The notes: a model not told the origin generated them from the letters alone. DNA of 64,000 nt from Magnetococcus marinus MC-1 (GCF_000014865.1 NC_008576.1:339501-403500); one strand, 5' to 3'; counted from the stretch's first letter, positions 25,828 to 36,009 are shown. Numbers and translations: made by a program.

Positions 25828-28800
25828 ATGGATACTTTAATTTTACATGTGTCGGTTCAAGAAAAAATCAATTTTGCCACTCAACAAAATGCGGTCCCCA
25901 TTTTACGTGAACTTAGCATTGAAAATATAGGCCAAGAGAGTGTAGCAAATTTACGTTTAACTTTAACCAGCAATCCAGTCTTTCTCGTTCGAAAAACATG
26001 GCATCTGGATCAATTAGAACCGGGTTTGCGGTTGACAGTGAGTGACCGTGATATTCGTCTGGATGCAGGGCTTTTAATGAGTCTCCACGAGTCGCTACGC
26101 GGGGATCTCAGAGTGGAGCTCTATCAAGACGATCTGCTACTAGTAGAGAAAAATATTGAAGTTGAATTATTAGCACGCCATCAGTGGGGTGGTAGCCAAT
26201 TTATGCCTGAAATGTTGGCAGCATTTATTGAACCAAATGATACGTTTATTGCAGAAATATTACGAAGTGCATCCAGCCTATTGCAAAAAAATGGCTTGGA
26301 GAGTGGTCTTGATGGTTATCAGAAAGATTCCTCCGTGCGGGTAGGTGAGGTTGTTTCGGCCATTTGGAGCGCCATCGCAGCCTTGGGTATCACTTATGCG
26401 GAACCCCCAGCAAGCTTTGAACAGAACGGTCAAAAAATCCGTTTGCCTAGCATCATTAAGCAAACTGGATTAGCCACGTGTTTGGATCTCGCACTATTGT
26501 TCGCTTCGGCCATGGAGCAAGCTGGGCTTAATAGTTTGATTATCATCACGCAAGATCATGCCTTTCCAGGAGTTTGGTTAAAACCTCAAACATTTCCAAC
26601 GGTTCTAATAAAAACTGCTTTAGACATTCGGAAACGGTTTGACCTTCAAGAATTGTTGGTATTTGAATCAACATTTGCCACAAGCCGAACCAACCCAGTA
26701 CCATTCCACAAGGCGGTAAAAAAGGGTAGAGCGCAGTTGGAAGAGCATGGTCAGTTTTATATGGCTATTGATGTGCAACGTGCGCGGATGTATCAAATTC
26801 GCCCTCTCTATTGGGAGGATCAATGTGCAAGCAAAGATCAGCTCAATGTCGAGCAAGTCAGCAGCATGGGCGTTGATCTATTGGAATTTTCAGATCAAGG
26901 GGTAATACCAGAGCAGGAGTCGTTAAAACCTACGACAGCTTCTGGACGCTTGGAGCTGTGGCAGAAAAAACTACTGGATCTATCACTGCGCAATAAATTA
27001 TTGAATTTTAAATTAAATGGTTCCAGCGCTCTTGTGCTTATCTGTCCAGATCCAGGCTTGTTGGAAGATAAGTTAGCGCAAAAGATGAAGTTGAGTATAG
27101 AATCCCTACCAGAGATGGGTTCATCCAATAATGGGCGAGATGCCCAGTTGCACACACAACGTACAGGTGGTGGTTTAATTGAAGAGTTCGTTACTAAAGC
27201 GCTAGAAAAAAATCAGCTTTACGTACAAGAGGAGAAAGAGGCTCTCGATAAAAGATTGACCTCTCTCTTTCGTCGATCCAAGGCTGACCTAGATGAAGGG
27301 GGCGCTAATACGCTGTATTTAGCCTTAGGATTTTTGATCTGGTGGCGCAGCAATGATCCAAACAAAAAATATTATGCTCCGTTGATTTTGATTCCTGTAA
27401 CCCTAGAGCGCAAAAGTATTCAGTCTGGGGTGCGCATGGTGTTACATGAAGATGAACCCCGTTTTAATACCACGCTTTTGCAGATGTTACGCCAAGATTT
27501 TAGGTTAGAAATTCCAGGATTAGAGGGGGAGCTGCCCACCGATACCCACGGAGTGGATGTGCATGGAATTTGGCATAAAGTGCGGCACCATGTACGAGAC
27601 GTTGAGGGGTTTGAGGTGGTTGAGGAGGTTGCTCTAAGTAATTTTTCTTTTGCAAAATATTTAATGTGGAAAGATTTAGTCGATCGTACGGAACAACTGA
27701 AAGAAAATAGAGTTGTTCGCCACCTATTGGAAACGCCTCAACAGAGCTATGCATCGGACATTTCCTTTCGGGAGCCTCGTAATCTAGATAATGAGGTAAA
27801 ACCCCAGGATCTATTAACCCCGCTACCCGCAGACTCTTCCCAGCAAACGGCTGTTATGGCCTCTGGTGAGGGGAAAGATTTTATTGTCATAGGTCCACCA
27901 GGGACTGGAAAATCACAAACCATTGCGAATATGATTGCGCACAATCTGGGACTAGGGCGTACGGTTTTATTTGTATCAGAAAAAGCGGCGGCATTGAATG
28001 TGGTTTACCGCCGTTTAAAAGAACAGGGCCTTGGAGAGTTTTGTCTAGAATTACACTCCAATAAAGCCCGTAAATTGGAGGTTCTTAATCAGTTTGATCA
28101 AGCATGGAGGTCTAAGAGCAGCTTTTCGCAGGTGGAGTGGCAAAGAGAGGCAAACCGACTTAAAGAGACTAGGGATGGCTTAAATCGTTATGTGCAGGCC
28201 ATGCATCAGCCAAGCCGCCATGGCATGACACCCTATCAAGCCATCGGAAAAATTGCACTTGGGGACACAGTTGTTCAGTTAGAGCTAAGCTTTGCCCATG
28301 CCGATATCCATGATCACGCAGACTATGTAGCGCTGACTGAGCTATGCCATAAAATGGATCTATACAGTAAAGATCTGGGTAGCGTTGTTGCGCATGAACT
28401 AGCCTTTGTCACCCATGATGACTGGACACCACAATGGGTAAAAGATCTTTTGGCCAGCGCGCATTTGCTCAAAGAGCAGGCAGATAGGTTTCAGCAATCC
28501 ATAAAGGATCTATATCTTCTCTTTGGTTACCCAGACCACTCTATAACAATATTGGAGCCCTTGTTAGCCTTGATTGGTACCATGCAAGATTTGTATGAAC
28601 AGGATGCCAGTTTTTTGTTTGAACCCAACACTACCCAAATTGTGCAGCAATTGGATGTGGGGATGCGTTGTGTTCAGGAGTTTACAGACGAGCAAGATCA
28701 ATTGAGTTGTTGTTATCAGCTGGAGGGGCTGCTAGCACTGGATATTGATGCTTTGACTAAGCAGTGGCAAGAATCACAGCAGGCATGGTGGTTGCGGGGA

Positions 28801-31749
28801 TGGTTTATTAAACGTAGAGTGAACAAAGCCCTTAAATATATGGGGGGGGCAGTGGGTCAACCACAACCTCATCGCGATCTGCCACGCATCAAACAAATGA
28901 AGAAAAAGTACCAACAATTACAAGAATTAGACGCAGTAAACACTTGCGTACGCCATTGGCGAGGTTTGGAGAGTGATTTAGCGGTGATCCAAAGATTGGT
29001 AAAGGGCGGTCAACAGGTTAAGGCACGGATTCAGGAAATTGCGCCAACACCAACAGAATTTGTGACGCTGCAAACCGTGGTACAAAGATGGCTCATAGAG
29101 AGTAATACCTTGTTGGCCCCCAATGGAACATTACTGACCTTATCAGCTAGGGTCAAAGAGCAACGCCAGCAATTGATGGAAACATACAACCGCGTGATAA
29201 GTTTAACGGGTGGTGAAGTTGATGAATTTTTACCCCTTGGCGTTCTGTTTGGCCGAGCCCAAACCTATGCAGCTACGCTGATTCAAAACGAGTCGAAACT
29301 TAACACATGGTGCCGCTGGCAAGCTGTACGTAAAGAGGCGTGTGCACAAGGTTTACGGCCTCTGGTGGAGGCTATGGAAAAGGGGTTGTGTAAGACGGGC
29401 AAAGCCGAGCAGGTCTTTGAGATTAACTATGCTCGGTGGTGGATTCATCTTGTTTTTGCAAAGGAACCAGATTTACGCCAATTTTCAGCAGTTGAGCATG
29501 AGGATAAAATACGCATCTTCAGAATGTTGGATGAAAGATTCAGTGAGCTAACACGAGAATATATCTGTGCCAAGCAGGGTGCGAATATTCCAGACCAGAG
29601 TGGTGTTACCCAAAGTTCGGAGTATGGGGTTTTAAAACGTGAACTACACAAAAAAATTCGCCACAAACCCGTTAGGCAATTGTTTAGAGAGATTCCTAAT
29701 GTCGTGAAGCAGTTGACGCCCTGTTTATTGATGAGTCCGCTTTCTATTGCTCAATATCTACCAACGGAAAAAGAGAACTTTGATCTGGTTATTTTTGATG
29801 AAGCATCGCAGATAACAGTATGGGATGCCATTGGATCATTGGCTCGTGGCAAGCAAGTAGTCATTGCAGGAGATCCAAAACAGTTACCTCCAACCAGCTT
29901 TTTTGGACGACGTGAAGCGGAAGATGAGGGCGATGACACTGGGGACGTCACCGATTTAGAATCCATTCTGGATGAAATGATGGGTTGTAGTATACCTCAG
30001 ATACATCTTAACTGGCATTATCGAAGCGCGCATGAAAGCCTTATAGCCTTTTCTAACCAGCGCTACTATATGAATAAACTAATCACATTTCCATCGGCTG
30101 TCACTGTTGACAGGGCACTTAGATTGGTGACGGTAGAGGGTTACTATGATCGGGGTGGCGCGCGGCATAACCGTGCTGAAGCCGAAGCAATTGTTACAGA
30201 GGTGGTCCGTCGCTTAAATGATCCCAATTTTGCCGGGGCGGGGAAATCCATAGGTGTGGTGACGTTTAATAGTGAACAGCAAAGATTAATTGAAGACCTG
30301 TTGGATCGTGCACGTCGTGATGATCCAGCTTTAGAACCCTATTTCGCGGATGAACAATTAGAACCGGTGATTGTAAAAAATCTAGAATCTGTACAAGGGG
30401 ATGAGCGTGATTTAATCCTATTTAGTGTAACCTATGGCCCAGATCGAGCAGGTCATATGACCATGAATTTTGGCCCACTGAACAAACAGGGTGGAGAGCG
30501 GCGGTTAAATGTAGCCATTACCCGTGCGCGTAGTGAATTGATTGTATTCTCAACTTTAAAACCTGAACAAATGGATCTATCTCGAACTCAGGCTAATGGC
30601 GTTGTTGATTTAAAAGATTTTCTCAGATACGCAGATCGTGGGAAAATGGCTCTGGATGAGGTATCGCATGGATCTATTGGTGGTTATGATTCTCCGTTTG
30701 AGGAAGCAGTTTCCGAAGCATTAACCCGTAAAGGGTGGCGGGTCCATTCACAGATAGGTGTTTCCGCCTTTAGAATAGATTTGGGGATTGTGCATCCCCA
30801 AAGAGAGGGTCACTATTTTGTAGGTGTTGAGTGTGATGGTGCAACCTATCATAGTTCGGCTACTGCTAGAGACCGGGACAAAGTACGAGAAGCCATTCTT
30901 GAACGTTTAGGCTGGCGTTTGGTGCGTGTTTGGTCCTTAGATTGGTGGGTAAACCCCAAAGATACGTTAGAAAAATTAGATCAGCGCATCCAAGCTATAT
31001 TAGCAGAGGTGGATATACAAATTGCGAGGGAAGAGGAGATCAGAAAAACGGCGGAGGAAGCTTTTTATCAAGCTAAGCAAGCCGCTACGGCTGCCCTTTT
31101 TGAAGAGAATGGTGCAAAGCTCAAGGCTGAATCCGCTACAATAGGCGAGCTTTCACAAACAAGTACTACCGATGCCAAGGTGTTACAAGTCCGGTCCATG
31201 CAGGCTGATAAAGAAGATCGTAGTTACTATAGGATTGCCACTTTTGAGAAATTAAATCTGAAACTTAATCCTGATCTCTTTTATGAATATAGTTACACGC
31301 CAACGGTGCGCATGATGGTTGAGCATATCCTTGAGATTGAGTCACCTATCCGCGAAGACTTGCTCATTAGACGTATCGCACAGGCTCATGGGTTCAAACG
31401 GTCAGGTCGGCTGATCGTTGAGCGCGTCATGCAGATCGTTGAAGAGACAGCAGAAGTGACTCATGAAGAAGGGGTGGGTAATTTTCTGTGGAAACGAGGG
31501 GTAGATCTTTCTAGTTGGTCGGAGATTCGTTATCCGCAACAAGGTGAGCGTGAAGCACGTAGACCAGATGAAATAGCCATTCAAGAGCTAATGACCCTTG
31601 CTAAAGAGCACCAAGGAGAAGGGGCCTTGATCGATACTATGGCCAGAAGTTTGGGGGTGTTTAGATTAAATGAGCGTAACAGGACACGCTTACAGTTAGC
31701 CGCTCAAATGGCTACTAAGTCAGCACCAGTAGAACCAGCAGTTCTCTAA
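25828..31749 (+). CDS. Giant DUF4011/SF1 helicase with MTES_1575/Vsr-like nuclease and DUF3320 domains; candidate phage-defence protein
   Basis: 1973 residues. An N-terminal beta-rich region (about 1-120) is followed by a segment with 'TCLDLALLFASAMEQAG...QDHAF' (Cys218, Asp220, His244) resembling a transglutaminase-like core. The DUF4011 signature 'WQKKLLDLSLRNKLLNF' is near 380. The SF1 helicase core has Walker A GPPGTGKSQT (689-698), a long helical insertion, Walker B 'IFDEASQI' near 1321, 'GDPKQLPPT' near 1350, 'WHYRS' near 1393, 'VQGDERD' near 1526 and 'NVAITRARSEL' near 1557. A PD-(D/E)XK fold nuclease follows ('SPFEEAV', 'FRIDLGIVHP', 'VGVECDGA'; about 1620-1720), then DUF3320 (about 1795-1965). 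Single-protein helicase-nucleases of this type are catalogued as candidate defence genes. Codon use is AT-richer than in neighbours, pointing to transfer. The 3' end is duplicated beyond the IS elements. Confidence 0.92.
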   Translation: MDTLILHVSVQEKINFATQQNAVPILRELSIENIGQESVANLRLTLTSNPVFLVRKTWHLDQLEPGLRLTVSDRDIRLDAGLLMSLHESLRGDLRVELYQDDLLLVEKNIEVELLARHQWGGSQFMPEMLAAFIEPNDTFIAEILRSASSLLQKNGLESGLDGYQKDSSVRVGEVVSAIWSAIAALGITYAEPPASFEQNGQKIRLPSIIKQTGLATCLDLALLFASAMEQAGLNSLIIITQDHAFPGVWLKPQTFPTVLIKTALDIRKRFDLQELLVFESTFATSRTNPVPFHKAVKKGRAQLEEHGQFYMAIDVQRARMYQIRPLYWEDQCASKDQLNVEQVSSMGVDLLEFSDQGVIPEQESLKPTTASGRLELWQKKLLDLSLRNKLLNFKLNGSSALVLICPDPGLLEDKLAQKMKLSIESLPEMGSSNNGRDAQLHTQRTGGGLIEEFVTKALEKNQLYVQEEKEALDKRLTSLFRRSKADLDEGGANTLYLALGFLIWWRSNDPNKKYYAPLILIPVTLERKSIQSGVRMVLHEDEPRFNTTLLQMLRQDFRLEIPGLEGELPTDTHGVDVHGIWHKVRHHVRDVEGFEVVEEVALSNFSFAKYLMWKDLVDRTEQLKENRVVRHLLETPQQSYASDISFREPRNLDNEVKPQDLLTPLPADSSQQTAVMASGEGKDFIVIGPPGTGKSQTIANMIAHNLGLGRTVLFVSEKAAALNVVYRRLKEQGLGEFCLELHSNKARKLEVLNQFDQAWRSKSSFSQVEWQREANRLKETRDGLNRYVQAMHQPSRHGMTPYQAIGKIALGDTVVQLELSFAHADIHDHADYVALTELCHKMDLYSKDLGSVVAHELAFVTHDDWTPQWVKDLLASAHLLKEQADRFQQSIKDLYLLFGYPDHSITILEPLLALIGTMQDLYEQDASFLFEPNTTQIVQQLDVGMRCVQEFTDEQDQLSCCYQLEGLLALDIDALTKQWQESQQAWWLRGWFIKRRVNKALKYMGGAVGQPQPHRDLPRIKQMKKKYQQLQELDAVNTCVRHWRGLESDLAVIQRLVKGGQQVKARIQEIAPTPTEFVTLQTVVQRWLIESNTLLAPNGTLLTLSARVKEQRQQLMETYNRVISLTGGEVDEFLPLGVLFGRAQTYAATLIQNESKLNTWCRWQAVRKEACAQGLRPLVEAMEKGLCKTGKAEQVFEINYARWWIHLVFAKEPDLRQFSAVEHEDKIRIFRMLDERFSELTREYICAKQGANIPDQSGVTQSSEYGVLKRELHKKIRHKPVRQLFREIPNVVKQLTPCLLMSPLSIAQYLPTEKENFDLVIFDEASQITVWDAIGSLARGKQVVIAGDPKQLPPTSFFGRREAEDEGDDTGDVTDLESILDEMMGCSIPQIHLNWHYRSAHESLIAFSNQRYYMNKLITFPSAVTVDRALRLVTVEGYYDRGGARHNRAEAEAIVTEVVRRLNDPNFAGAGKSIGVVTFNSEQQRLIEDLLDRARRDDPALEPYFADEQLEPVIVKNLESVQGDERDLILFSVTYGPDRAGHMTMNFGPLNKQGGERRLNVAITRARSELIVFSTLKPEQMDLSRTQANGVVDLKDFLRYADRGKMALDEVSHGSIGGYDSPFEEAVSEALTRKGWRVHSQIGVSAFRIDLGIVHPQREGHYFVGVECDGATYHSSATARDRDKVREAILERLGWRLVRVWSLDWWVNPKDTLEKLDQRIQAILAEVDIQIAREEEIRKTAEEAFYQAKQAATAALFEENGAKLKAESATIGELSQTSTTDAKVLQVRSMQADKEDRSYYRIATFEKLNLKLNPDLFYEYSYTPTVRMMVEHILEIESPIREDLLIRRIAQAHGFKRSGRLIVERVMQIVEETAEVTHEEGVGNFLWKRGVDLSSWSEIRYPQQGEREARRPDEIAIQELMTLAKEHQGEGALIDTMARSLGVFRLNERNRTRLQLAAQMATKSAPVEPAVL

Positions 31750-31935
31750 TGAGATGTAGGTAGGGGCAAGTTGGTAATGGTGATCCCACCTAAAATATAG
31801 AATTTTCTGGTAACTTTTCTGGATAGGGTCGGTAATCTTCCGATAAAAATACAAGGGATTACCCTAGGCCAAGACAGCGCGTAGAGGATGCGTTCGCACG
31901 ATTATGATCTCTGCATGCACCGGCACGGTTTGAAC
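31514..31935. repeat. 422-bp direct repeat, copy 1 (helicase 3' end plus downstream DNA)
   Basis: Identical base for base to 36794-37215 (constant offset 5280). It spans the last 78 codons and stop of the helicase gene plus 186 bases of downstream non-coding sequence. It ends exactly at the outer IS66 end, its last eight bases being GTTTGAAC. Confidence 0.97.
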
Positions 31936-31960
31936 GTAAGCGCCCATTTATCCCCATCAA

Positions 31961-32490
31961 CTACCCTGCCGGTTCAGCAGCAGATTTCAAATTCCACGGG
32001 AGCAACAAGTCGAACTCATCCACGGTTTGCGCTGTGGCGAGGCCCTCAAAGACCTTTGTGAGATAGACGAAGGGCTCCCAACCATTGGCTTTGGCCGTTT
32101 CAATCAAACTGTAGAGGTTTGCCGAGGCCTTTGCACCTCGAACAGAGTTGCTGAAGAGCCAATTTTTCCTGCCAATCACAAAGGGGCGAATGGCGTTCTC
32201 GGCTCTGTTGTTGTCAATTTCCAGGCGTCCATCATCAAGATATCGAATCAGAGAGGACCACTGATTGGTCAGATATCCCATCGCTTCGCCGAGTTTGCTT
32301 TTCGGTAACACCCCTGCTCGATTATCTTCCAGCCAGGTTTTCAACTCATCGATAATGGGGCGGGAACGCTCCTGGCGCACCTTGTAACGTCGCTCTGGAG
32401 TAGCCTCTTCCTCACGCAGATCCTTTTCCACAGCGTACAGTTTCCGGATCAGCGACAGTGCCTGCCCAGCCTTGCCTATCTTGCCTTTTT
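31961..32490 (-). pseudogene. tnpC: IS66 transposase tnpC, 3' fragment (element A)
   Basis: The C-terminal part of TnpC, in sequence identical to the same part of the intact copy at 33310-34890, including 'EIDNNRAENAIRPFVIGRKNWLFS'. It is cut off at 32490, where element B is inserted. The fragment could be read from an internal ATG as 156 residues but lacks the zinc finger and most of the catalytic core. Confidence 0.95.
32483..32490. repeat. 8-bp target-site duplication GCCTTTTT, left copy
   Basis: The eight bases immediately left of element B are GCCTTTTT and recur at 34916-34923 directly right of it. Eight bases is the usual IS66 duplication length. Confidence 0.95.
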
Positions 32491-32573
32491 GTAAGCGCCC
32501 ATTTATCCCCAGGGTTCAGTTTGATCTGAAGGTATGTCACGCTTTCTGAAATTCAAAATTTTAGGAGGCGAAC

Positions 32574-32915
32574 ATGGAAGACAAATCAATTGAGGCGTCT
32601 GTGCTGAGTGAGAAGCAGCGGTACTGGCTGGATCATTTACGCAGTTGTCGTTCTGAGGTCGGCACCATTAAGGAGTACGCTGAAGTCCATAAGCTGAGCC
32701 TTCCATCGTTGTATTTTTGGAAGCGCAAGCTGACGCAAATGGGTTTTCTGGAAGAGTCAGGATCAGGCAAGCGACGTTTTCAGCGATTGGAATTGAGTTC
32801 AAAGTCTTCAGCAGGGGTCTGCCGGATTCAGTTCCCAAATGGTATGACGGTGGAGTGGTCAGGGAATGGTGGCGAGAGCTTGCTCTCTGTCCTGCGATCT
32901 GTGGCAGCCTTGTGA
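32574..32915 (+). CDS. tnpA: IS66 TnpA (element B)
   Basis: 113 residues; AGGAGG lies five bases before the ATG. Short helix-turn-helix protein typical of the first IS66 frame, with 'GTIKEYAEVHKLSLPSLYFWKR' matching the HTH. It helps transposition, probably by DNA binding. Its stop overlaps the tnpB start (TGATG), which couples translation. Identical to the element A copy. Confidence 0.92.
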   Translation: MEDKSIEASVLSEKQRYWLDHLRSCRSEVGTIKEYAEVHKLSLPSLYFWKRKLTQMGFLEESGSGKRRFQRLELSSKSSAGVCRIQFPNGMTVEWSGNGGESLLSVLRSVAAL

Positions 32916-33274
32916 TGATGCGCCCATCGCCGGATATTTCTGTCGTCCATCTTTGTTTGGAGCCGGTGGATTTCAGGAAGGGGATCAACGGACTGGCTGC
33001 ATTGGTGGAGGCAGAACTGGAGTTGAATCCCTTTGATGAGGCTCTGTTCGTGTTTCGCAATCGATCATTGGACAAGGTGAAAATCCTTTACTGGGAACGT
33101 AATGGCTTCTGCCTGTGGCAAAAGCGGCTGGAAAAGGACCGATTTCACTGGTTGCGCCAGGGAGGTGCCGCAGAAATCCAAATCACGGGGCGGCAGCTGA
33201 ATTGGCTACTTGATGGCTACAACCTGGCGGCAATGAAGGGTCACAATAAACTGCATTTTTCTTCGATTGTATAG
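32915..33274 (+). CDS. tnpB: IS66 TnpB accessory protein (element B)
   Basis: 119 residues from ATG 32915, overlapping the tnpA stop; the open frame runs further upstream but overlaps tnpA and is not used. The family pattern is clear: 'EPVDFRKGINGLAALVE', 'LFVFRNRSLDKVKILYWERNGFCLWQKRLE'. It is required for transposition in IS66 elements (IS66 Orf2). It is not the unrelated RNA-guided TnpB nuclease of IS200/IS605. Confidence 0.93.
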   Translation: MMRPSPDISVVHLCLEPVDFRKGINGLAALVEAELELNPFDEALFVFRNRSLDKVKILYWERNGFCLWQKRLEKDRFHWLRQGGAAEIQITGRQLNWLLDGYNLAAMKGHNKLHFSSIV

Positions 33275-33309
33275 AGTGTTAAGGCGGTTTTTTTGGTATA
33301 ATTTCGGCT

Positions 33310-34890
33310 ATGAAAACGCTACCAAAGACACTCCCTGATGACCCTGCCGCTTTGCGGGAAATAATACTTTCCTTGCAGGCTGAAAATGTCCTTTTACAGG
33401 ACAAAAGCAAGCGTATGGAGCATGAAGCCCAGCTTCTGAGGGAGAAGCTGAATATTCTCATTGCCAAGCGGTTTGGGCGTTCCAGTGAGAAGAGCGATCC
33501 CCGTCAGTTGGGTCTGTTCGATGAGGCAGAAGTGACGGCTGCCGAGGAACCTGAAGAGGATGCCGAAGAGATCCAGGTTCCTGCCCATAGCCGCAAAGTG
33601 AAGTCCAAAGGGCGCAAGCCATTGCCAGAGTGGCTACCCCGGGTGGATATCATTCATGAGTTGCCTGAGTCGGCATTGGTTTGTGGCCTGGATGGTCACC
33701 ATTTGGTCGAGATTGGCCGTGAGACCAGCGAGCAACTGGATATTATTCCGGCCAAGGTGCAGGTATTGCGGCACATCCAGATCAAATATGGCTGTCCTCA
33801 TTGCAAACAGGGCGTGAAGACGGCCCCTACACCCAAACGTCCCATTCCCAAGGCGTTGGCTACAGCTGCTCTATTGGCCCATGTGGCGGTATCCAAGTAT
33901 GCCGATGGGTTACCGCTCTATCGACAGGGCGCCATTCTGACCCGTGCAGGGATTGATGTCTGTCGAACCACGCTGGCCAATTGGATGATCCAGTGCGGCC
34001 AACTGGTGCAGCCGTTGATCAATCTGATGCGGGACAAGATGCTGGATTACGATATCCTGCAGATGGATGAAACTACGATTCAAGTGCTTAAGGAAAAAGA
34101 TAAAGTTGCAGCCAGCAACTCCTATATGTGGGTACAGCGAGGTGGTCCCCCGGGTAGTCCGGTGATTTTGTTTGATTACGATCCCACACGCGGTGCCGAG
34201 GTTCCGAAACGGCTGTTGGCGGGCTATAAAGGCTGGTTGCAAACGGATGGGTATGCAGGTTATCTGGGTGTGGGTGCGCAGGAAGATGTGATCCTGATGG
34301 GGTGTTTTGCGCATGCCCGTCGTCAATTCGACGAGGCGATCAAAGCGTTGGGAAAATCCAAAAAAGGCAAGATAGGCAAGGCTGGGCAGGCACTGTCGCT
34401 GATCCGGAAACTGTACGCTGTGGAAAAGGATCTGCGTGAGGAAGAGGCTACTCCAGAGCGACGTTACAAGGTGCGCCAGGAGCGTTCCCGCCCCATTATC
34501 GATGAGTTGAAAACCTGGCTGGAAGATAATCGAGCAGGGGTGTTACCGAAAAGCAAACTCGGCGAAGCGATGGGATATCTGACCAATCAGTGGTCCTCTC
34601 TGATTCGATATCTTGATGATGGACGCCTGGAAATTGACAACAACAGAGCCGAGAACGCCATTCGCCCCTTTGTGATTGGCAGGAAAAATTGGCTCTTCAG
34701 CAACTCTGTTCGAGGTGCAAAGGCCTCGGCAAACCTCTACAGTTTGATTGAAACGGCCAAAGCCAATGGTTGGGAGCCCTTCGTCTATCTCACAAAGGTC
34801 TTTGAGGGCCTCGCCACAGCGCAAACCGTGGATGAGTTCGACTTGTTGCTCCCGTGGAATTTGAAATCTGCTGCTGAACCGGCAGGGTAG
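33310..34890 (+). CDS. tnpC: IS66 TnpC DDE transposase (element B, intact)
   Basis: 526 residues, full family length. Order: N-terminal coiled coil (about 15-55), low-complexity acidic stretch (75-95), zinc finger 'CPHCKQG' near 157, catalytic core with 'QMDETTIQV' near 250, 'LQTDGYAGYLG' near 310 and 'NNRAENAIRPFVIGRKNWLFS' near 445-465. This is the only intact transposase in the nested pair and could mobilise both, since they have the same ends. Confidence 0.95.
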   Translation: MKTLPKTLPDDPAALREIILSLQAENVLLQDKSKRMEHEAQLLREKLNILIAKRFGRSSEKSDPRQLGLFDEAEVTAAEEPEEDAEEIQVPAHSRKVKSKGRKPLPEWLPRVDIIHELPESALVCGLDGHHLVEIGRETSEQLDIIPAKVQVLRHIQIKYGCPHCKQGVKTAPTPKRPIPKALATAALLAHVAVSKYADGLPLYRQGAILTRAGIDVCRTTLANWMIQCGQLVQPLINLMRDKMLDYDILQMDETTIQVLKEKDKVAASNSYMWVQRGGPPGSPVILFDYDPTRGAEVPKRLLAGYKGWLQTDGYAGYLGVGAQEDVILMGCFAHARRQFDEAIKALGKSKKGKIGKAGQALSLIRKLYAVEKDLREEEATPERRYKVRQERSRPIIDELKTWLEDNRAGVLPKSKLGEAMGYLTNQWSSLIRYLDDGRLEIDNNRAENAIRPFVIGRKNWLFSNSVRGAKASANLYSLIETAKANGWEPFVYLTKVFEGLATAQTVDEFDLLLPWNLKSAAEPAG

Positions 34891-34915
34891 TTGATGGGGA
34901 TAAATGGGCGCTTAC

Positions 34916-34923
34916 GCCTTTTT
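34916..34923. repeat. 8-bp target-site duplication GCCTTTTT, right copy
   Basis: Matches 32483-32490 and marks the right border of element B inside tnpC of element A. Confidence 0.95.
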
Positions 34924-35974
34924 TGGATTTTCCCAACGCTTTGATCGCCTCGTCGAATTGACGACGGGCATGCGCAAAACACCCCATCAGGATCACATCT
35001 TCCTGCGCACCCACACCCAGATAACCTGCATACCCATCCGTTTGCAACCAGCCTTTATAGCCCGCCAACAGCCGTTTCGGAACCTCGGCACCGCGTGTGG
35101 GATCGTAATCAAACAAAATCACCGGACTACCCGGGGGACCACCTCGCTGTACCCACATATAGGAGTTGCTGGCTGCAACTTTATCTTTTTCCTTAAGCAC
35201 TTGAATCGTAGTTTCATCCATCTGCAGGATATCGTAATCCAGCATCTTGTCCCGCATCAGATTGATCAACGGCTGCACCAGTTGGCCGCACTGGATCATC
35301 CAATTGGCCAGCGTGGTTCGACAGACATCAATCCCTGCACGGGTCAGAATGGCGCCCTGTCGATAGAGCGGTAACCCATCGGCATACTTGGATACCGCCA
35401 CATGGGCCAATAGAGCAGCTGTAGCCAACGCCTTGGGAATGGGACGTTTGGGTGTAGGGGCCGTCTTCACGCCCTGTTTGCAATGAGGACAGCCATATTT
35501 GATCTGGATGTGCCGCAATACCTGCACCTTGGCCGGAATAATATCCAGTTGCTCGCTGGTCTCACGGCCAATCTCGACCAAATGGTGACCATCCAGGCCA
35601 CAAACCAATGCCGACTCAGGCAACTCATGAATGATATCCACCCGGGGTAGCCACTCTGGCAATGGCTTGCGCCCTTTGGACTTCACTTTGCGGCTATGGG
35701 CAGGAACCTGGATCTCTTCGGCATCCTCTTCAGGTTCCTCGGCAGCCGTCACTTCTGCCTCATCGAACAGACCCAACTGACGGGGATCGCTCTTCTCACT
35801 GGAACGCCCAAACCGCTTGGCAATGAGAATATTCAGCTTCTCCCTCAGAAGCTGGGCTTCATGCTCCATACGCTTGCTTTTGTCCTGTAAAAGGACATTT
35901 TCAGCCTGCAAGGAAAGTATTATTTCCCGCAAAGCGGCAGGGTCATCAGGGAGTGTCTTTGGTAGCGTTTTCAT
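34916..35974 (-). pseudogene. tnpC: IS66 transposase tnpC, 5' fragment (element A)
   Basis: The first roughly 350 codons of TnpC from ATG 35974, same in sequence as the intact copy up to 'LGKSKKG'. After that the frame runs into element B and stops at 34790. Joined with 31961-32490 minus the 8-bp duplicate it gives the full 1581-bp gene, so the break is caused solely by the insertion. Confidence 0.95.
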
Positions 35975-36009
35975 AGCCGAAATTATACCAAAAAAACCGC
36001 CTTAACACT

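Larger units (their letters stand above)
32491..34915 (+). mobile_element. IS66-family element B (intact, 2425 bp), nested in element A
   Basis: Complete element with terminal inverted repeats starting GTAAGCGCCCATTTATCCCC at 32491 and ending with the complement at 34915. It carries intact tnpA, tnpB and tnpC on the plus strand, opposite to element A. It is bordered by the 8-bp duplication GCCTTTTT and so is a simple, recent transposition into tnpC of element A. The three protein sequences are the same as those of element A where both can be read. Confidence 0.97.

Noticed and set aside
32717-32914. Longer tnpB frame overlapping tnpA (185 residues)
   Set aside because: The usual IS66 TnpB is about 115 residues; the ATG at 32915 overlaps the tnpA stop in the classical way.
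34790-34915. 394-residue chimeric TnpC frame running from element A into element B
   Set aside because: The tail after 'LGKSKKG' is an out-of-frame readthrough of the inserted element; it is a broken gene, not a new protein.
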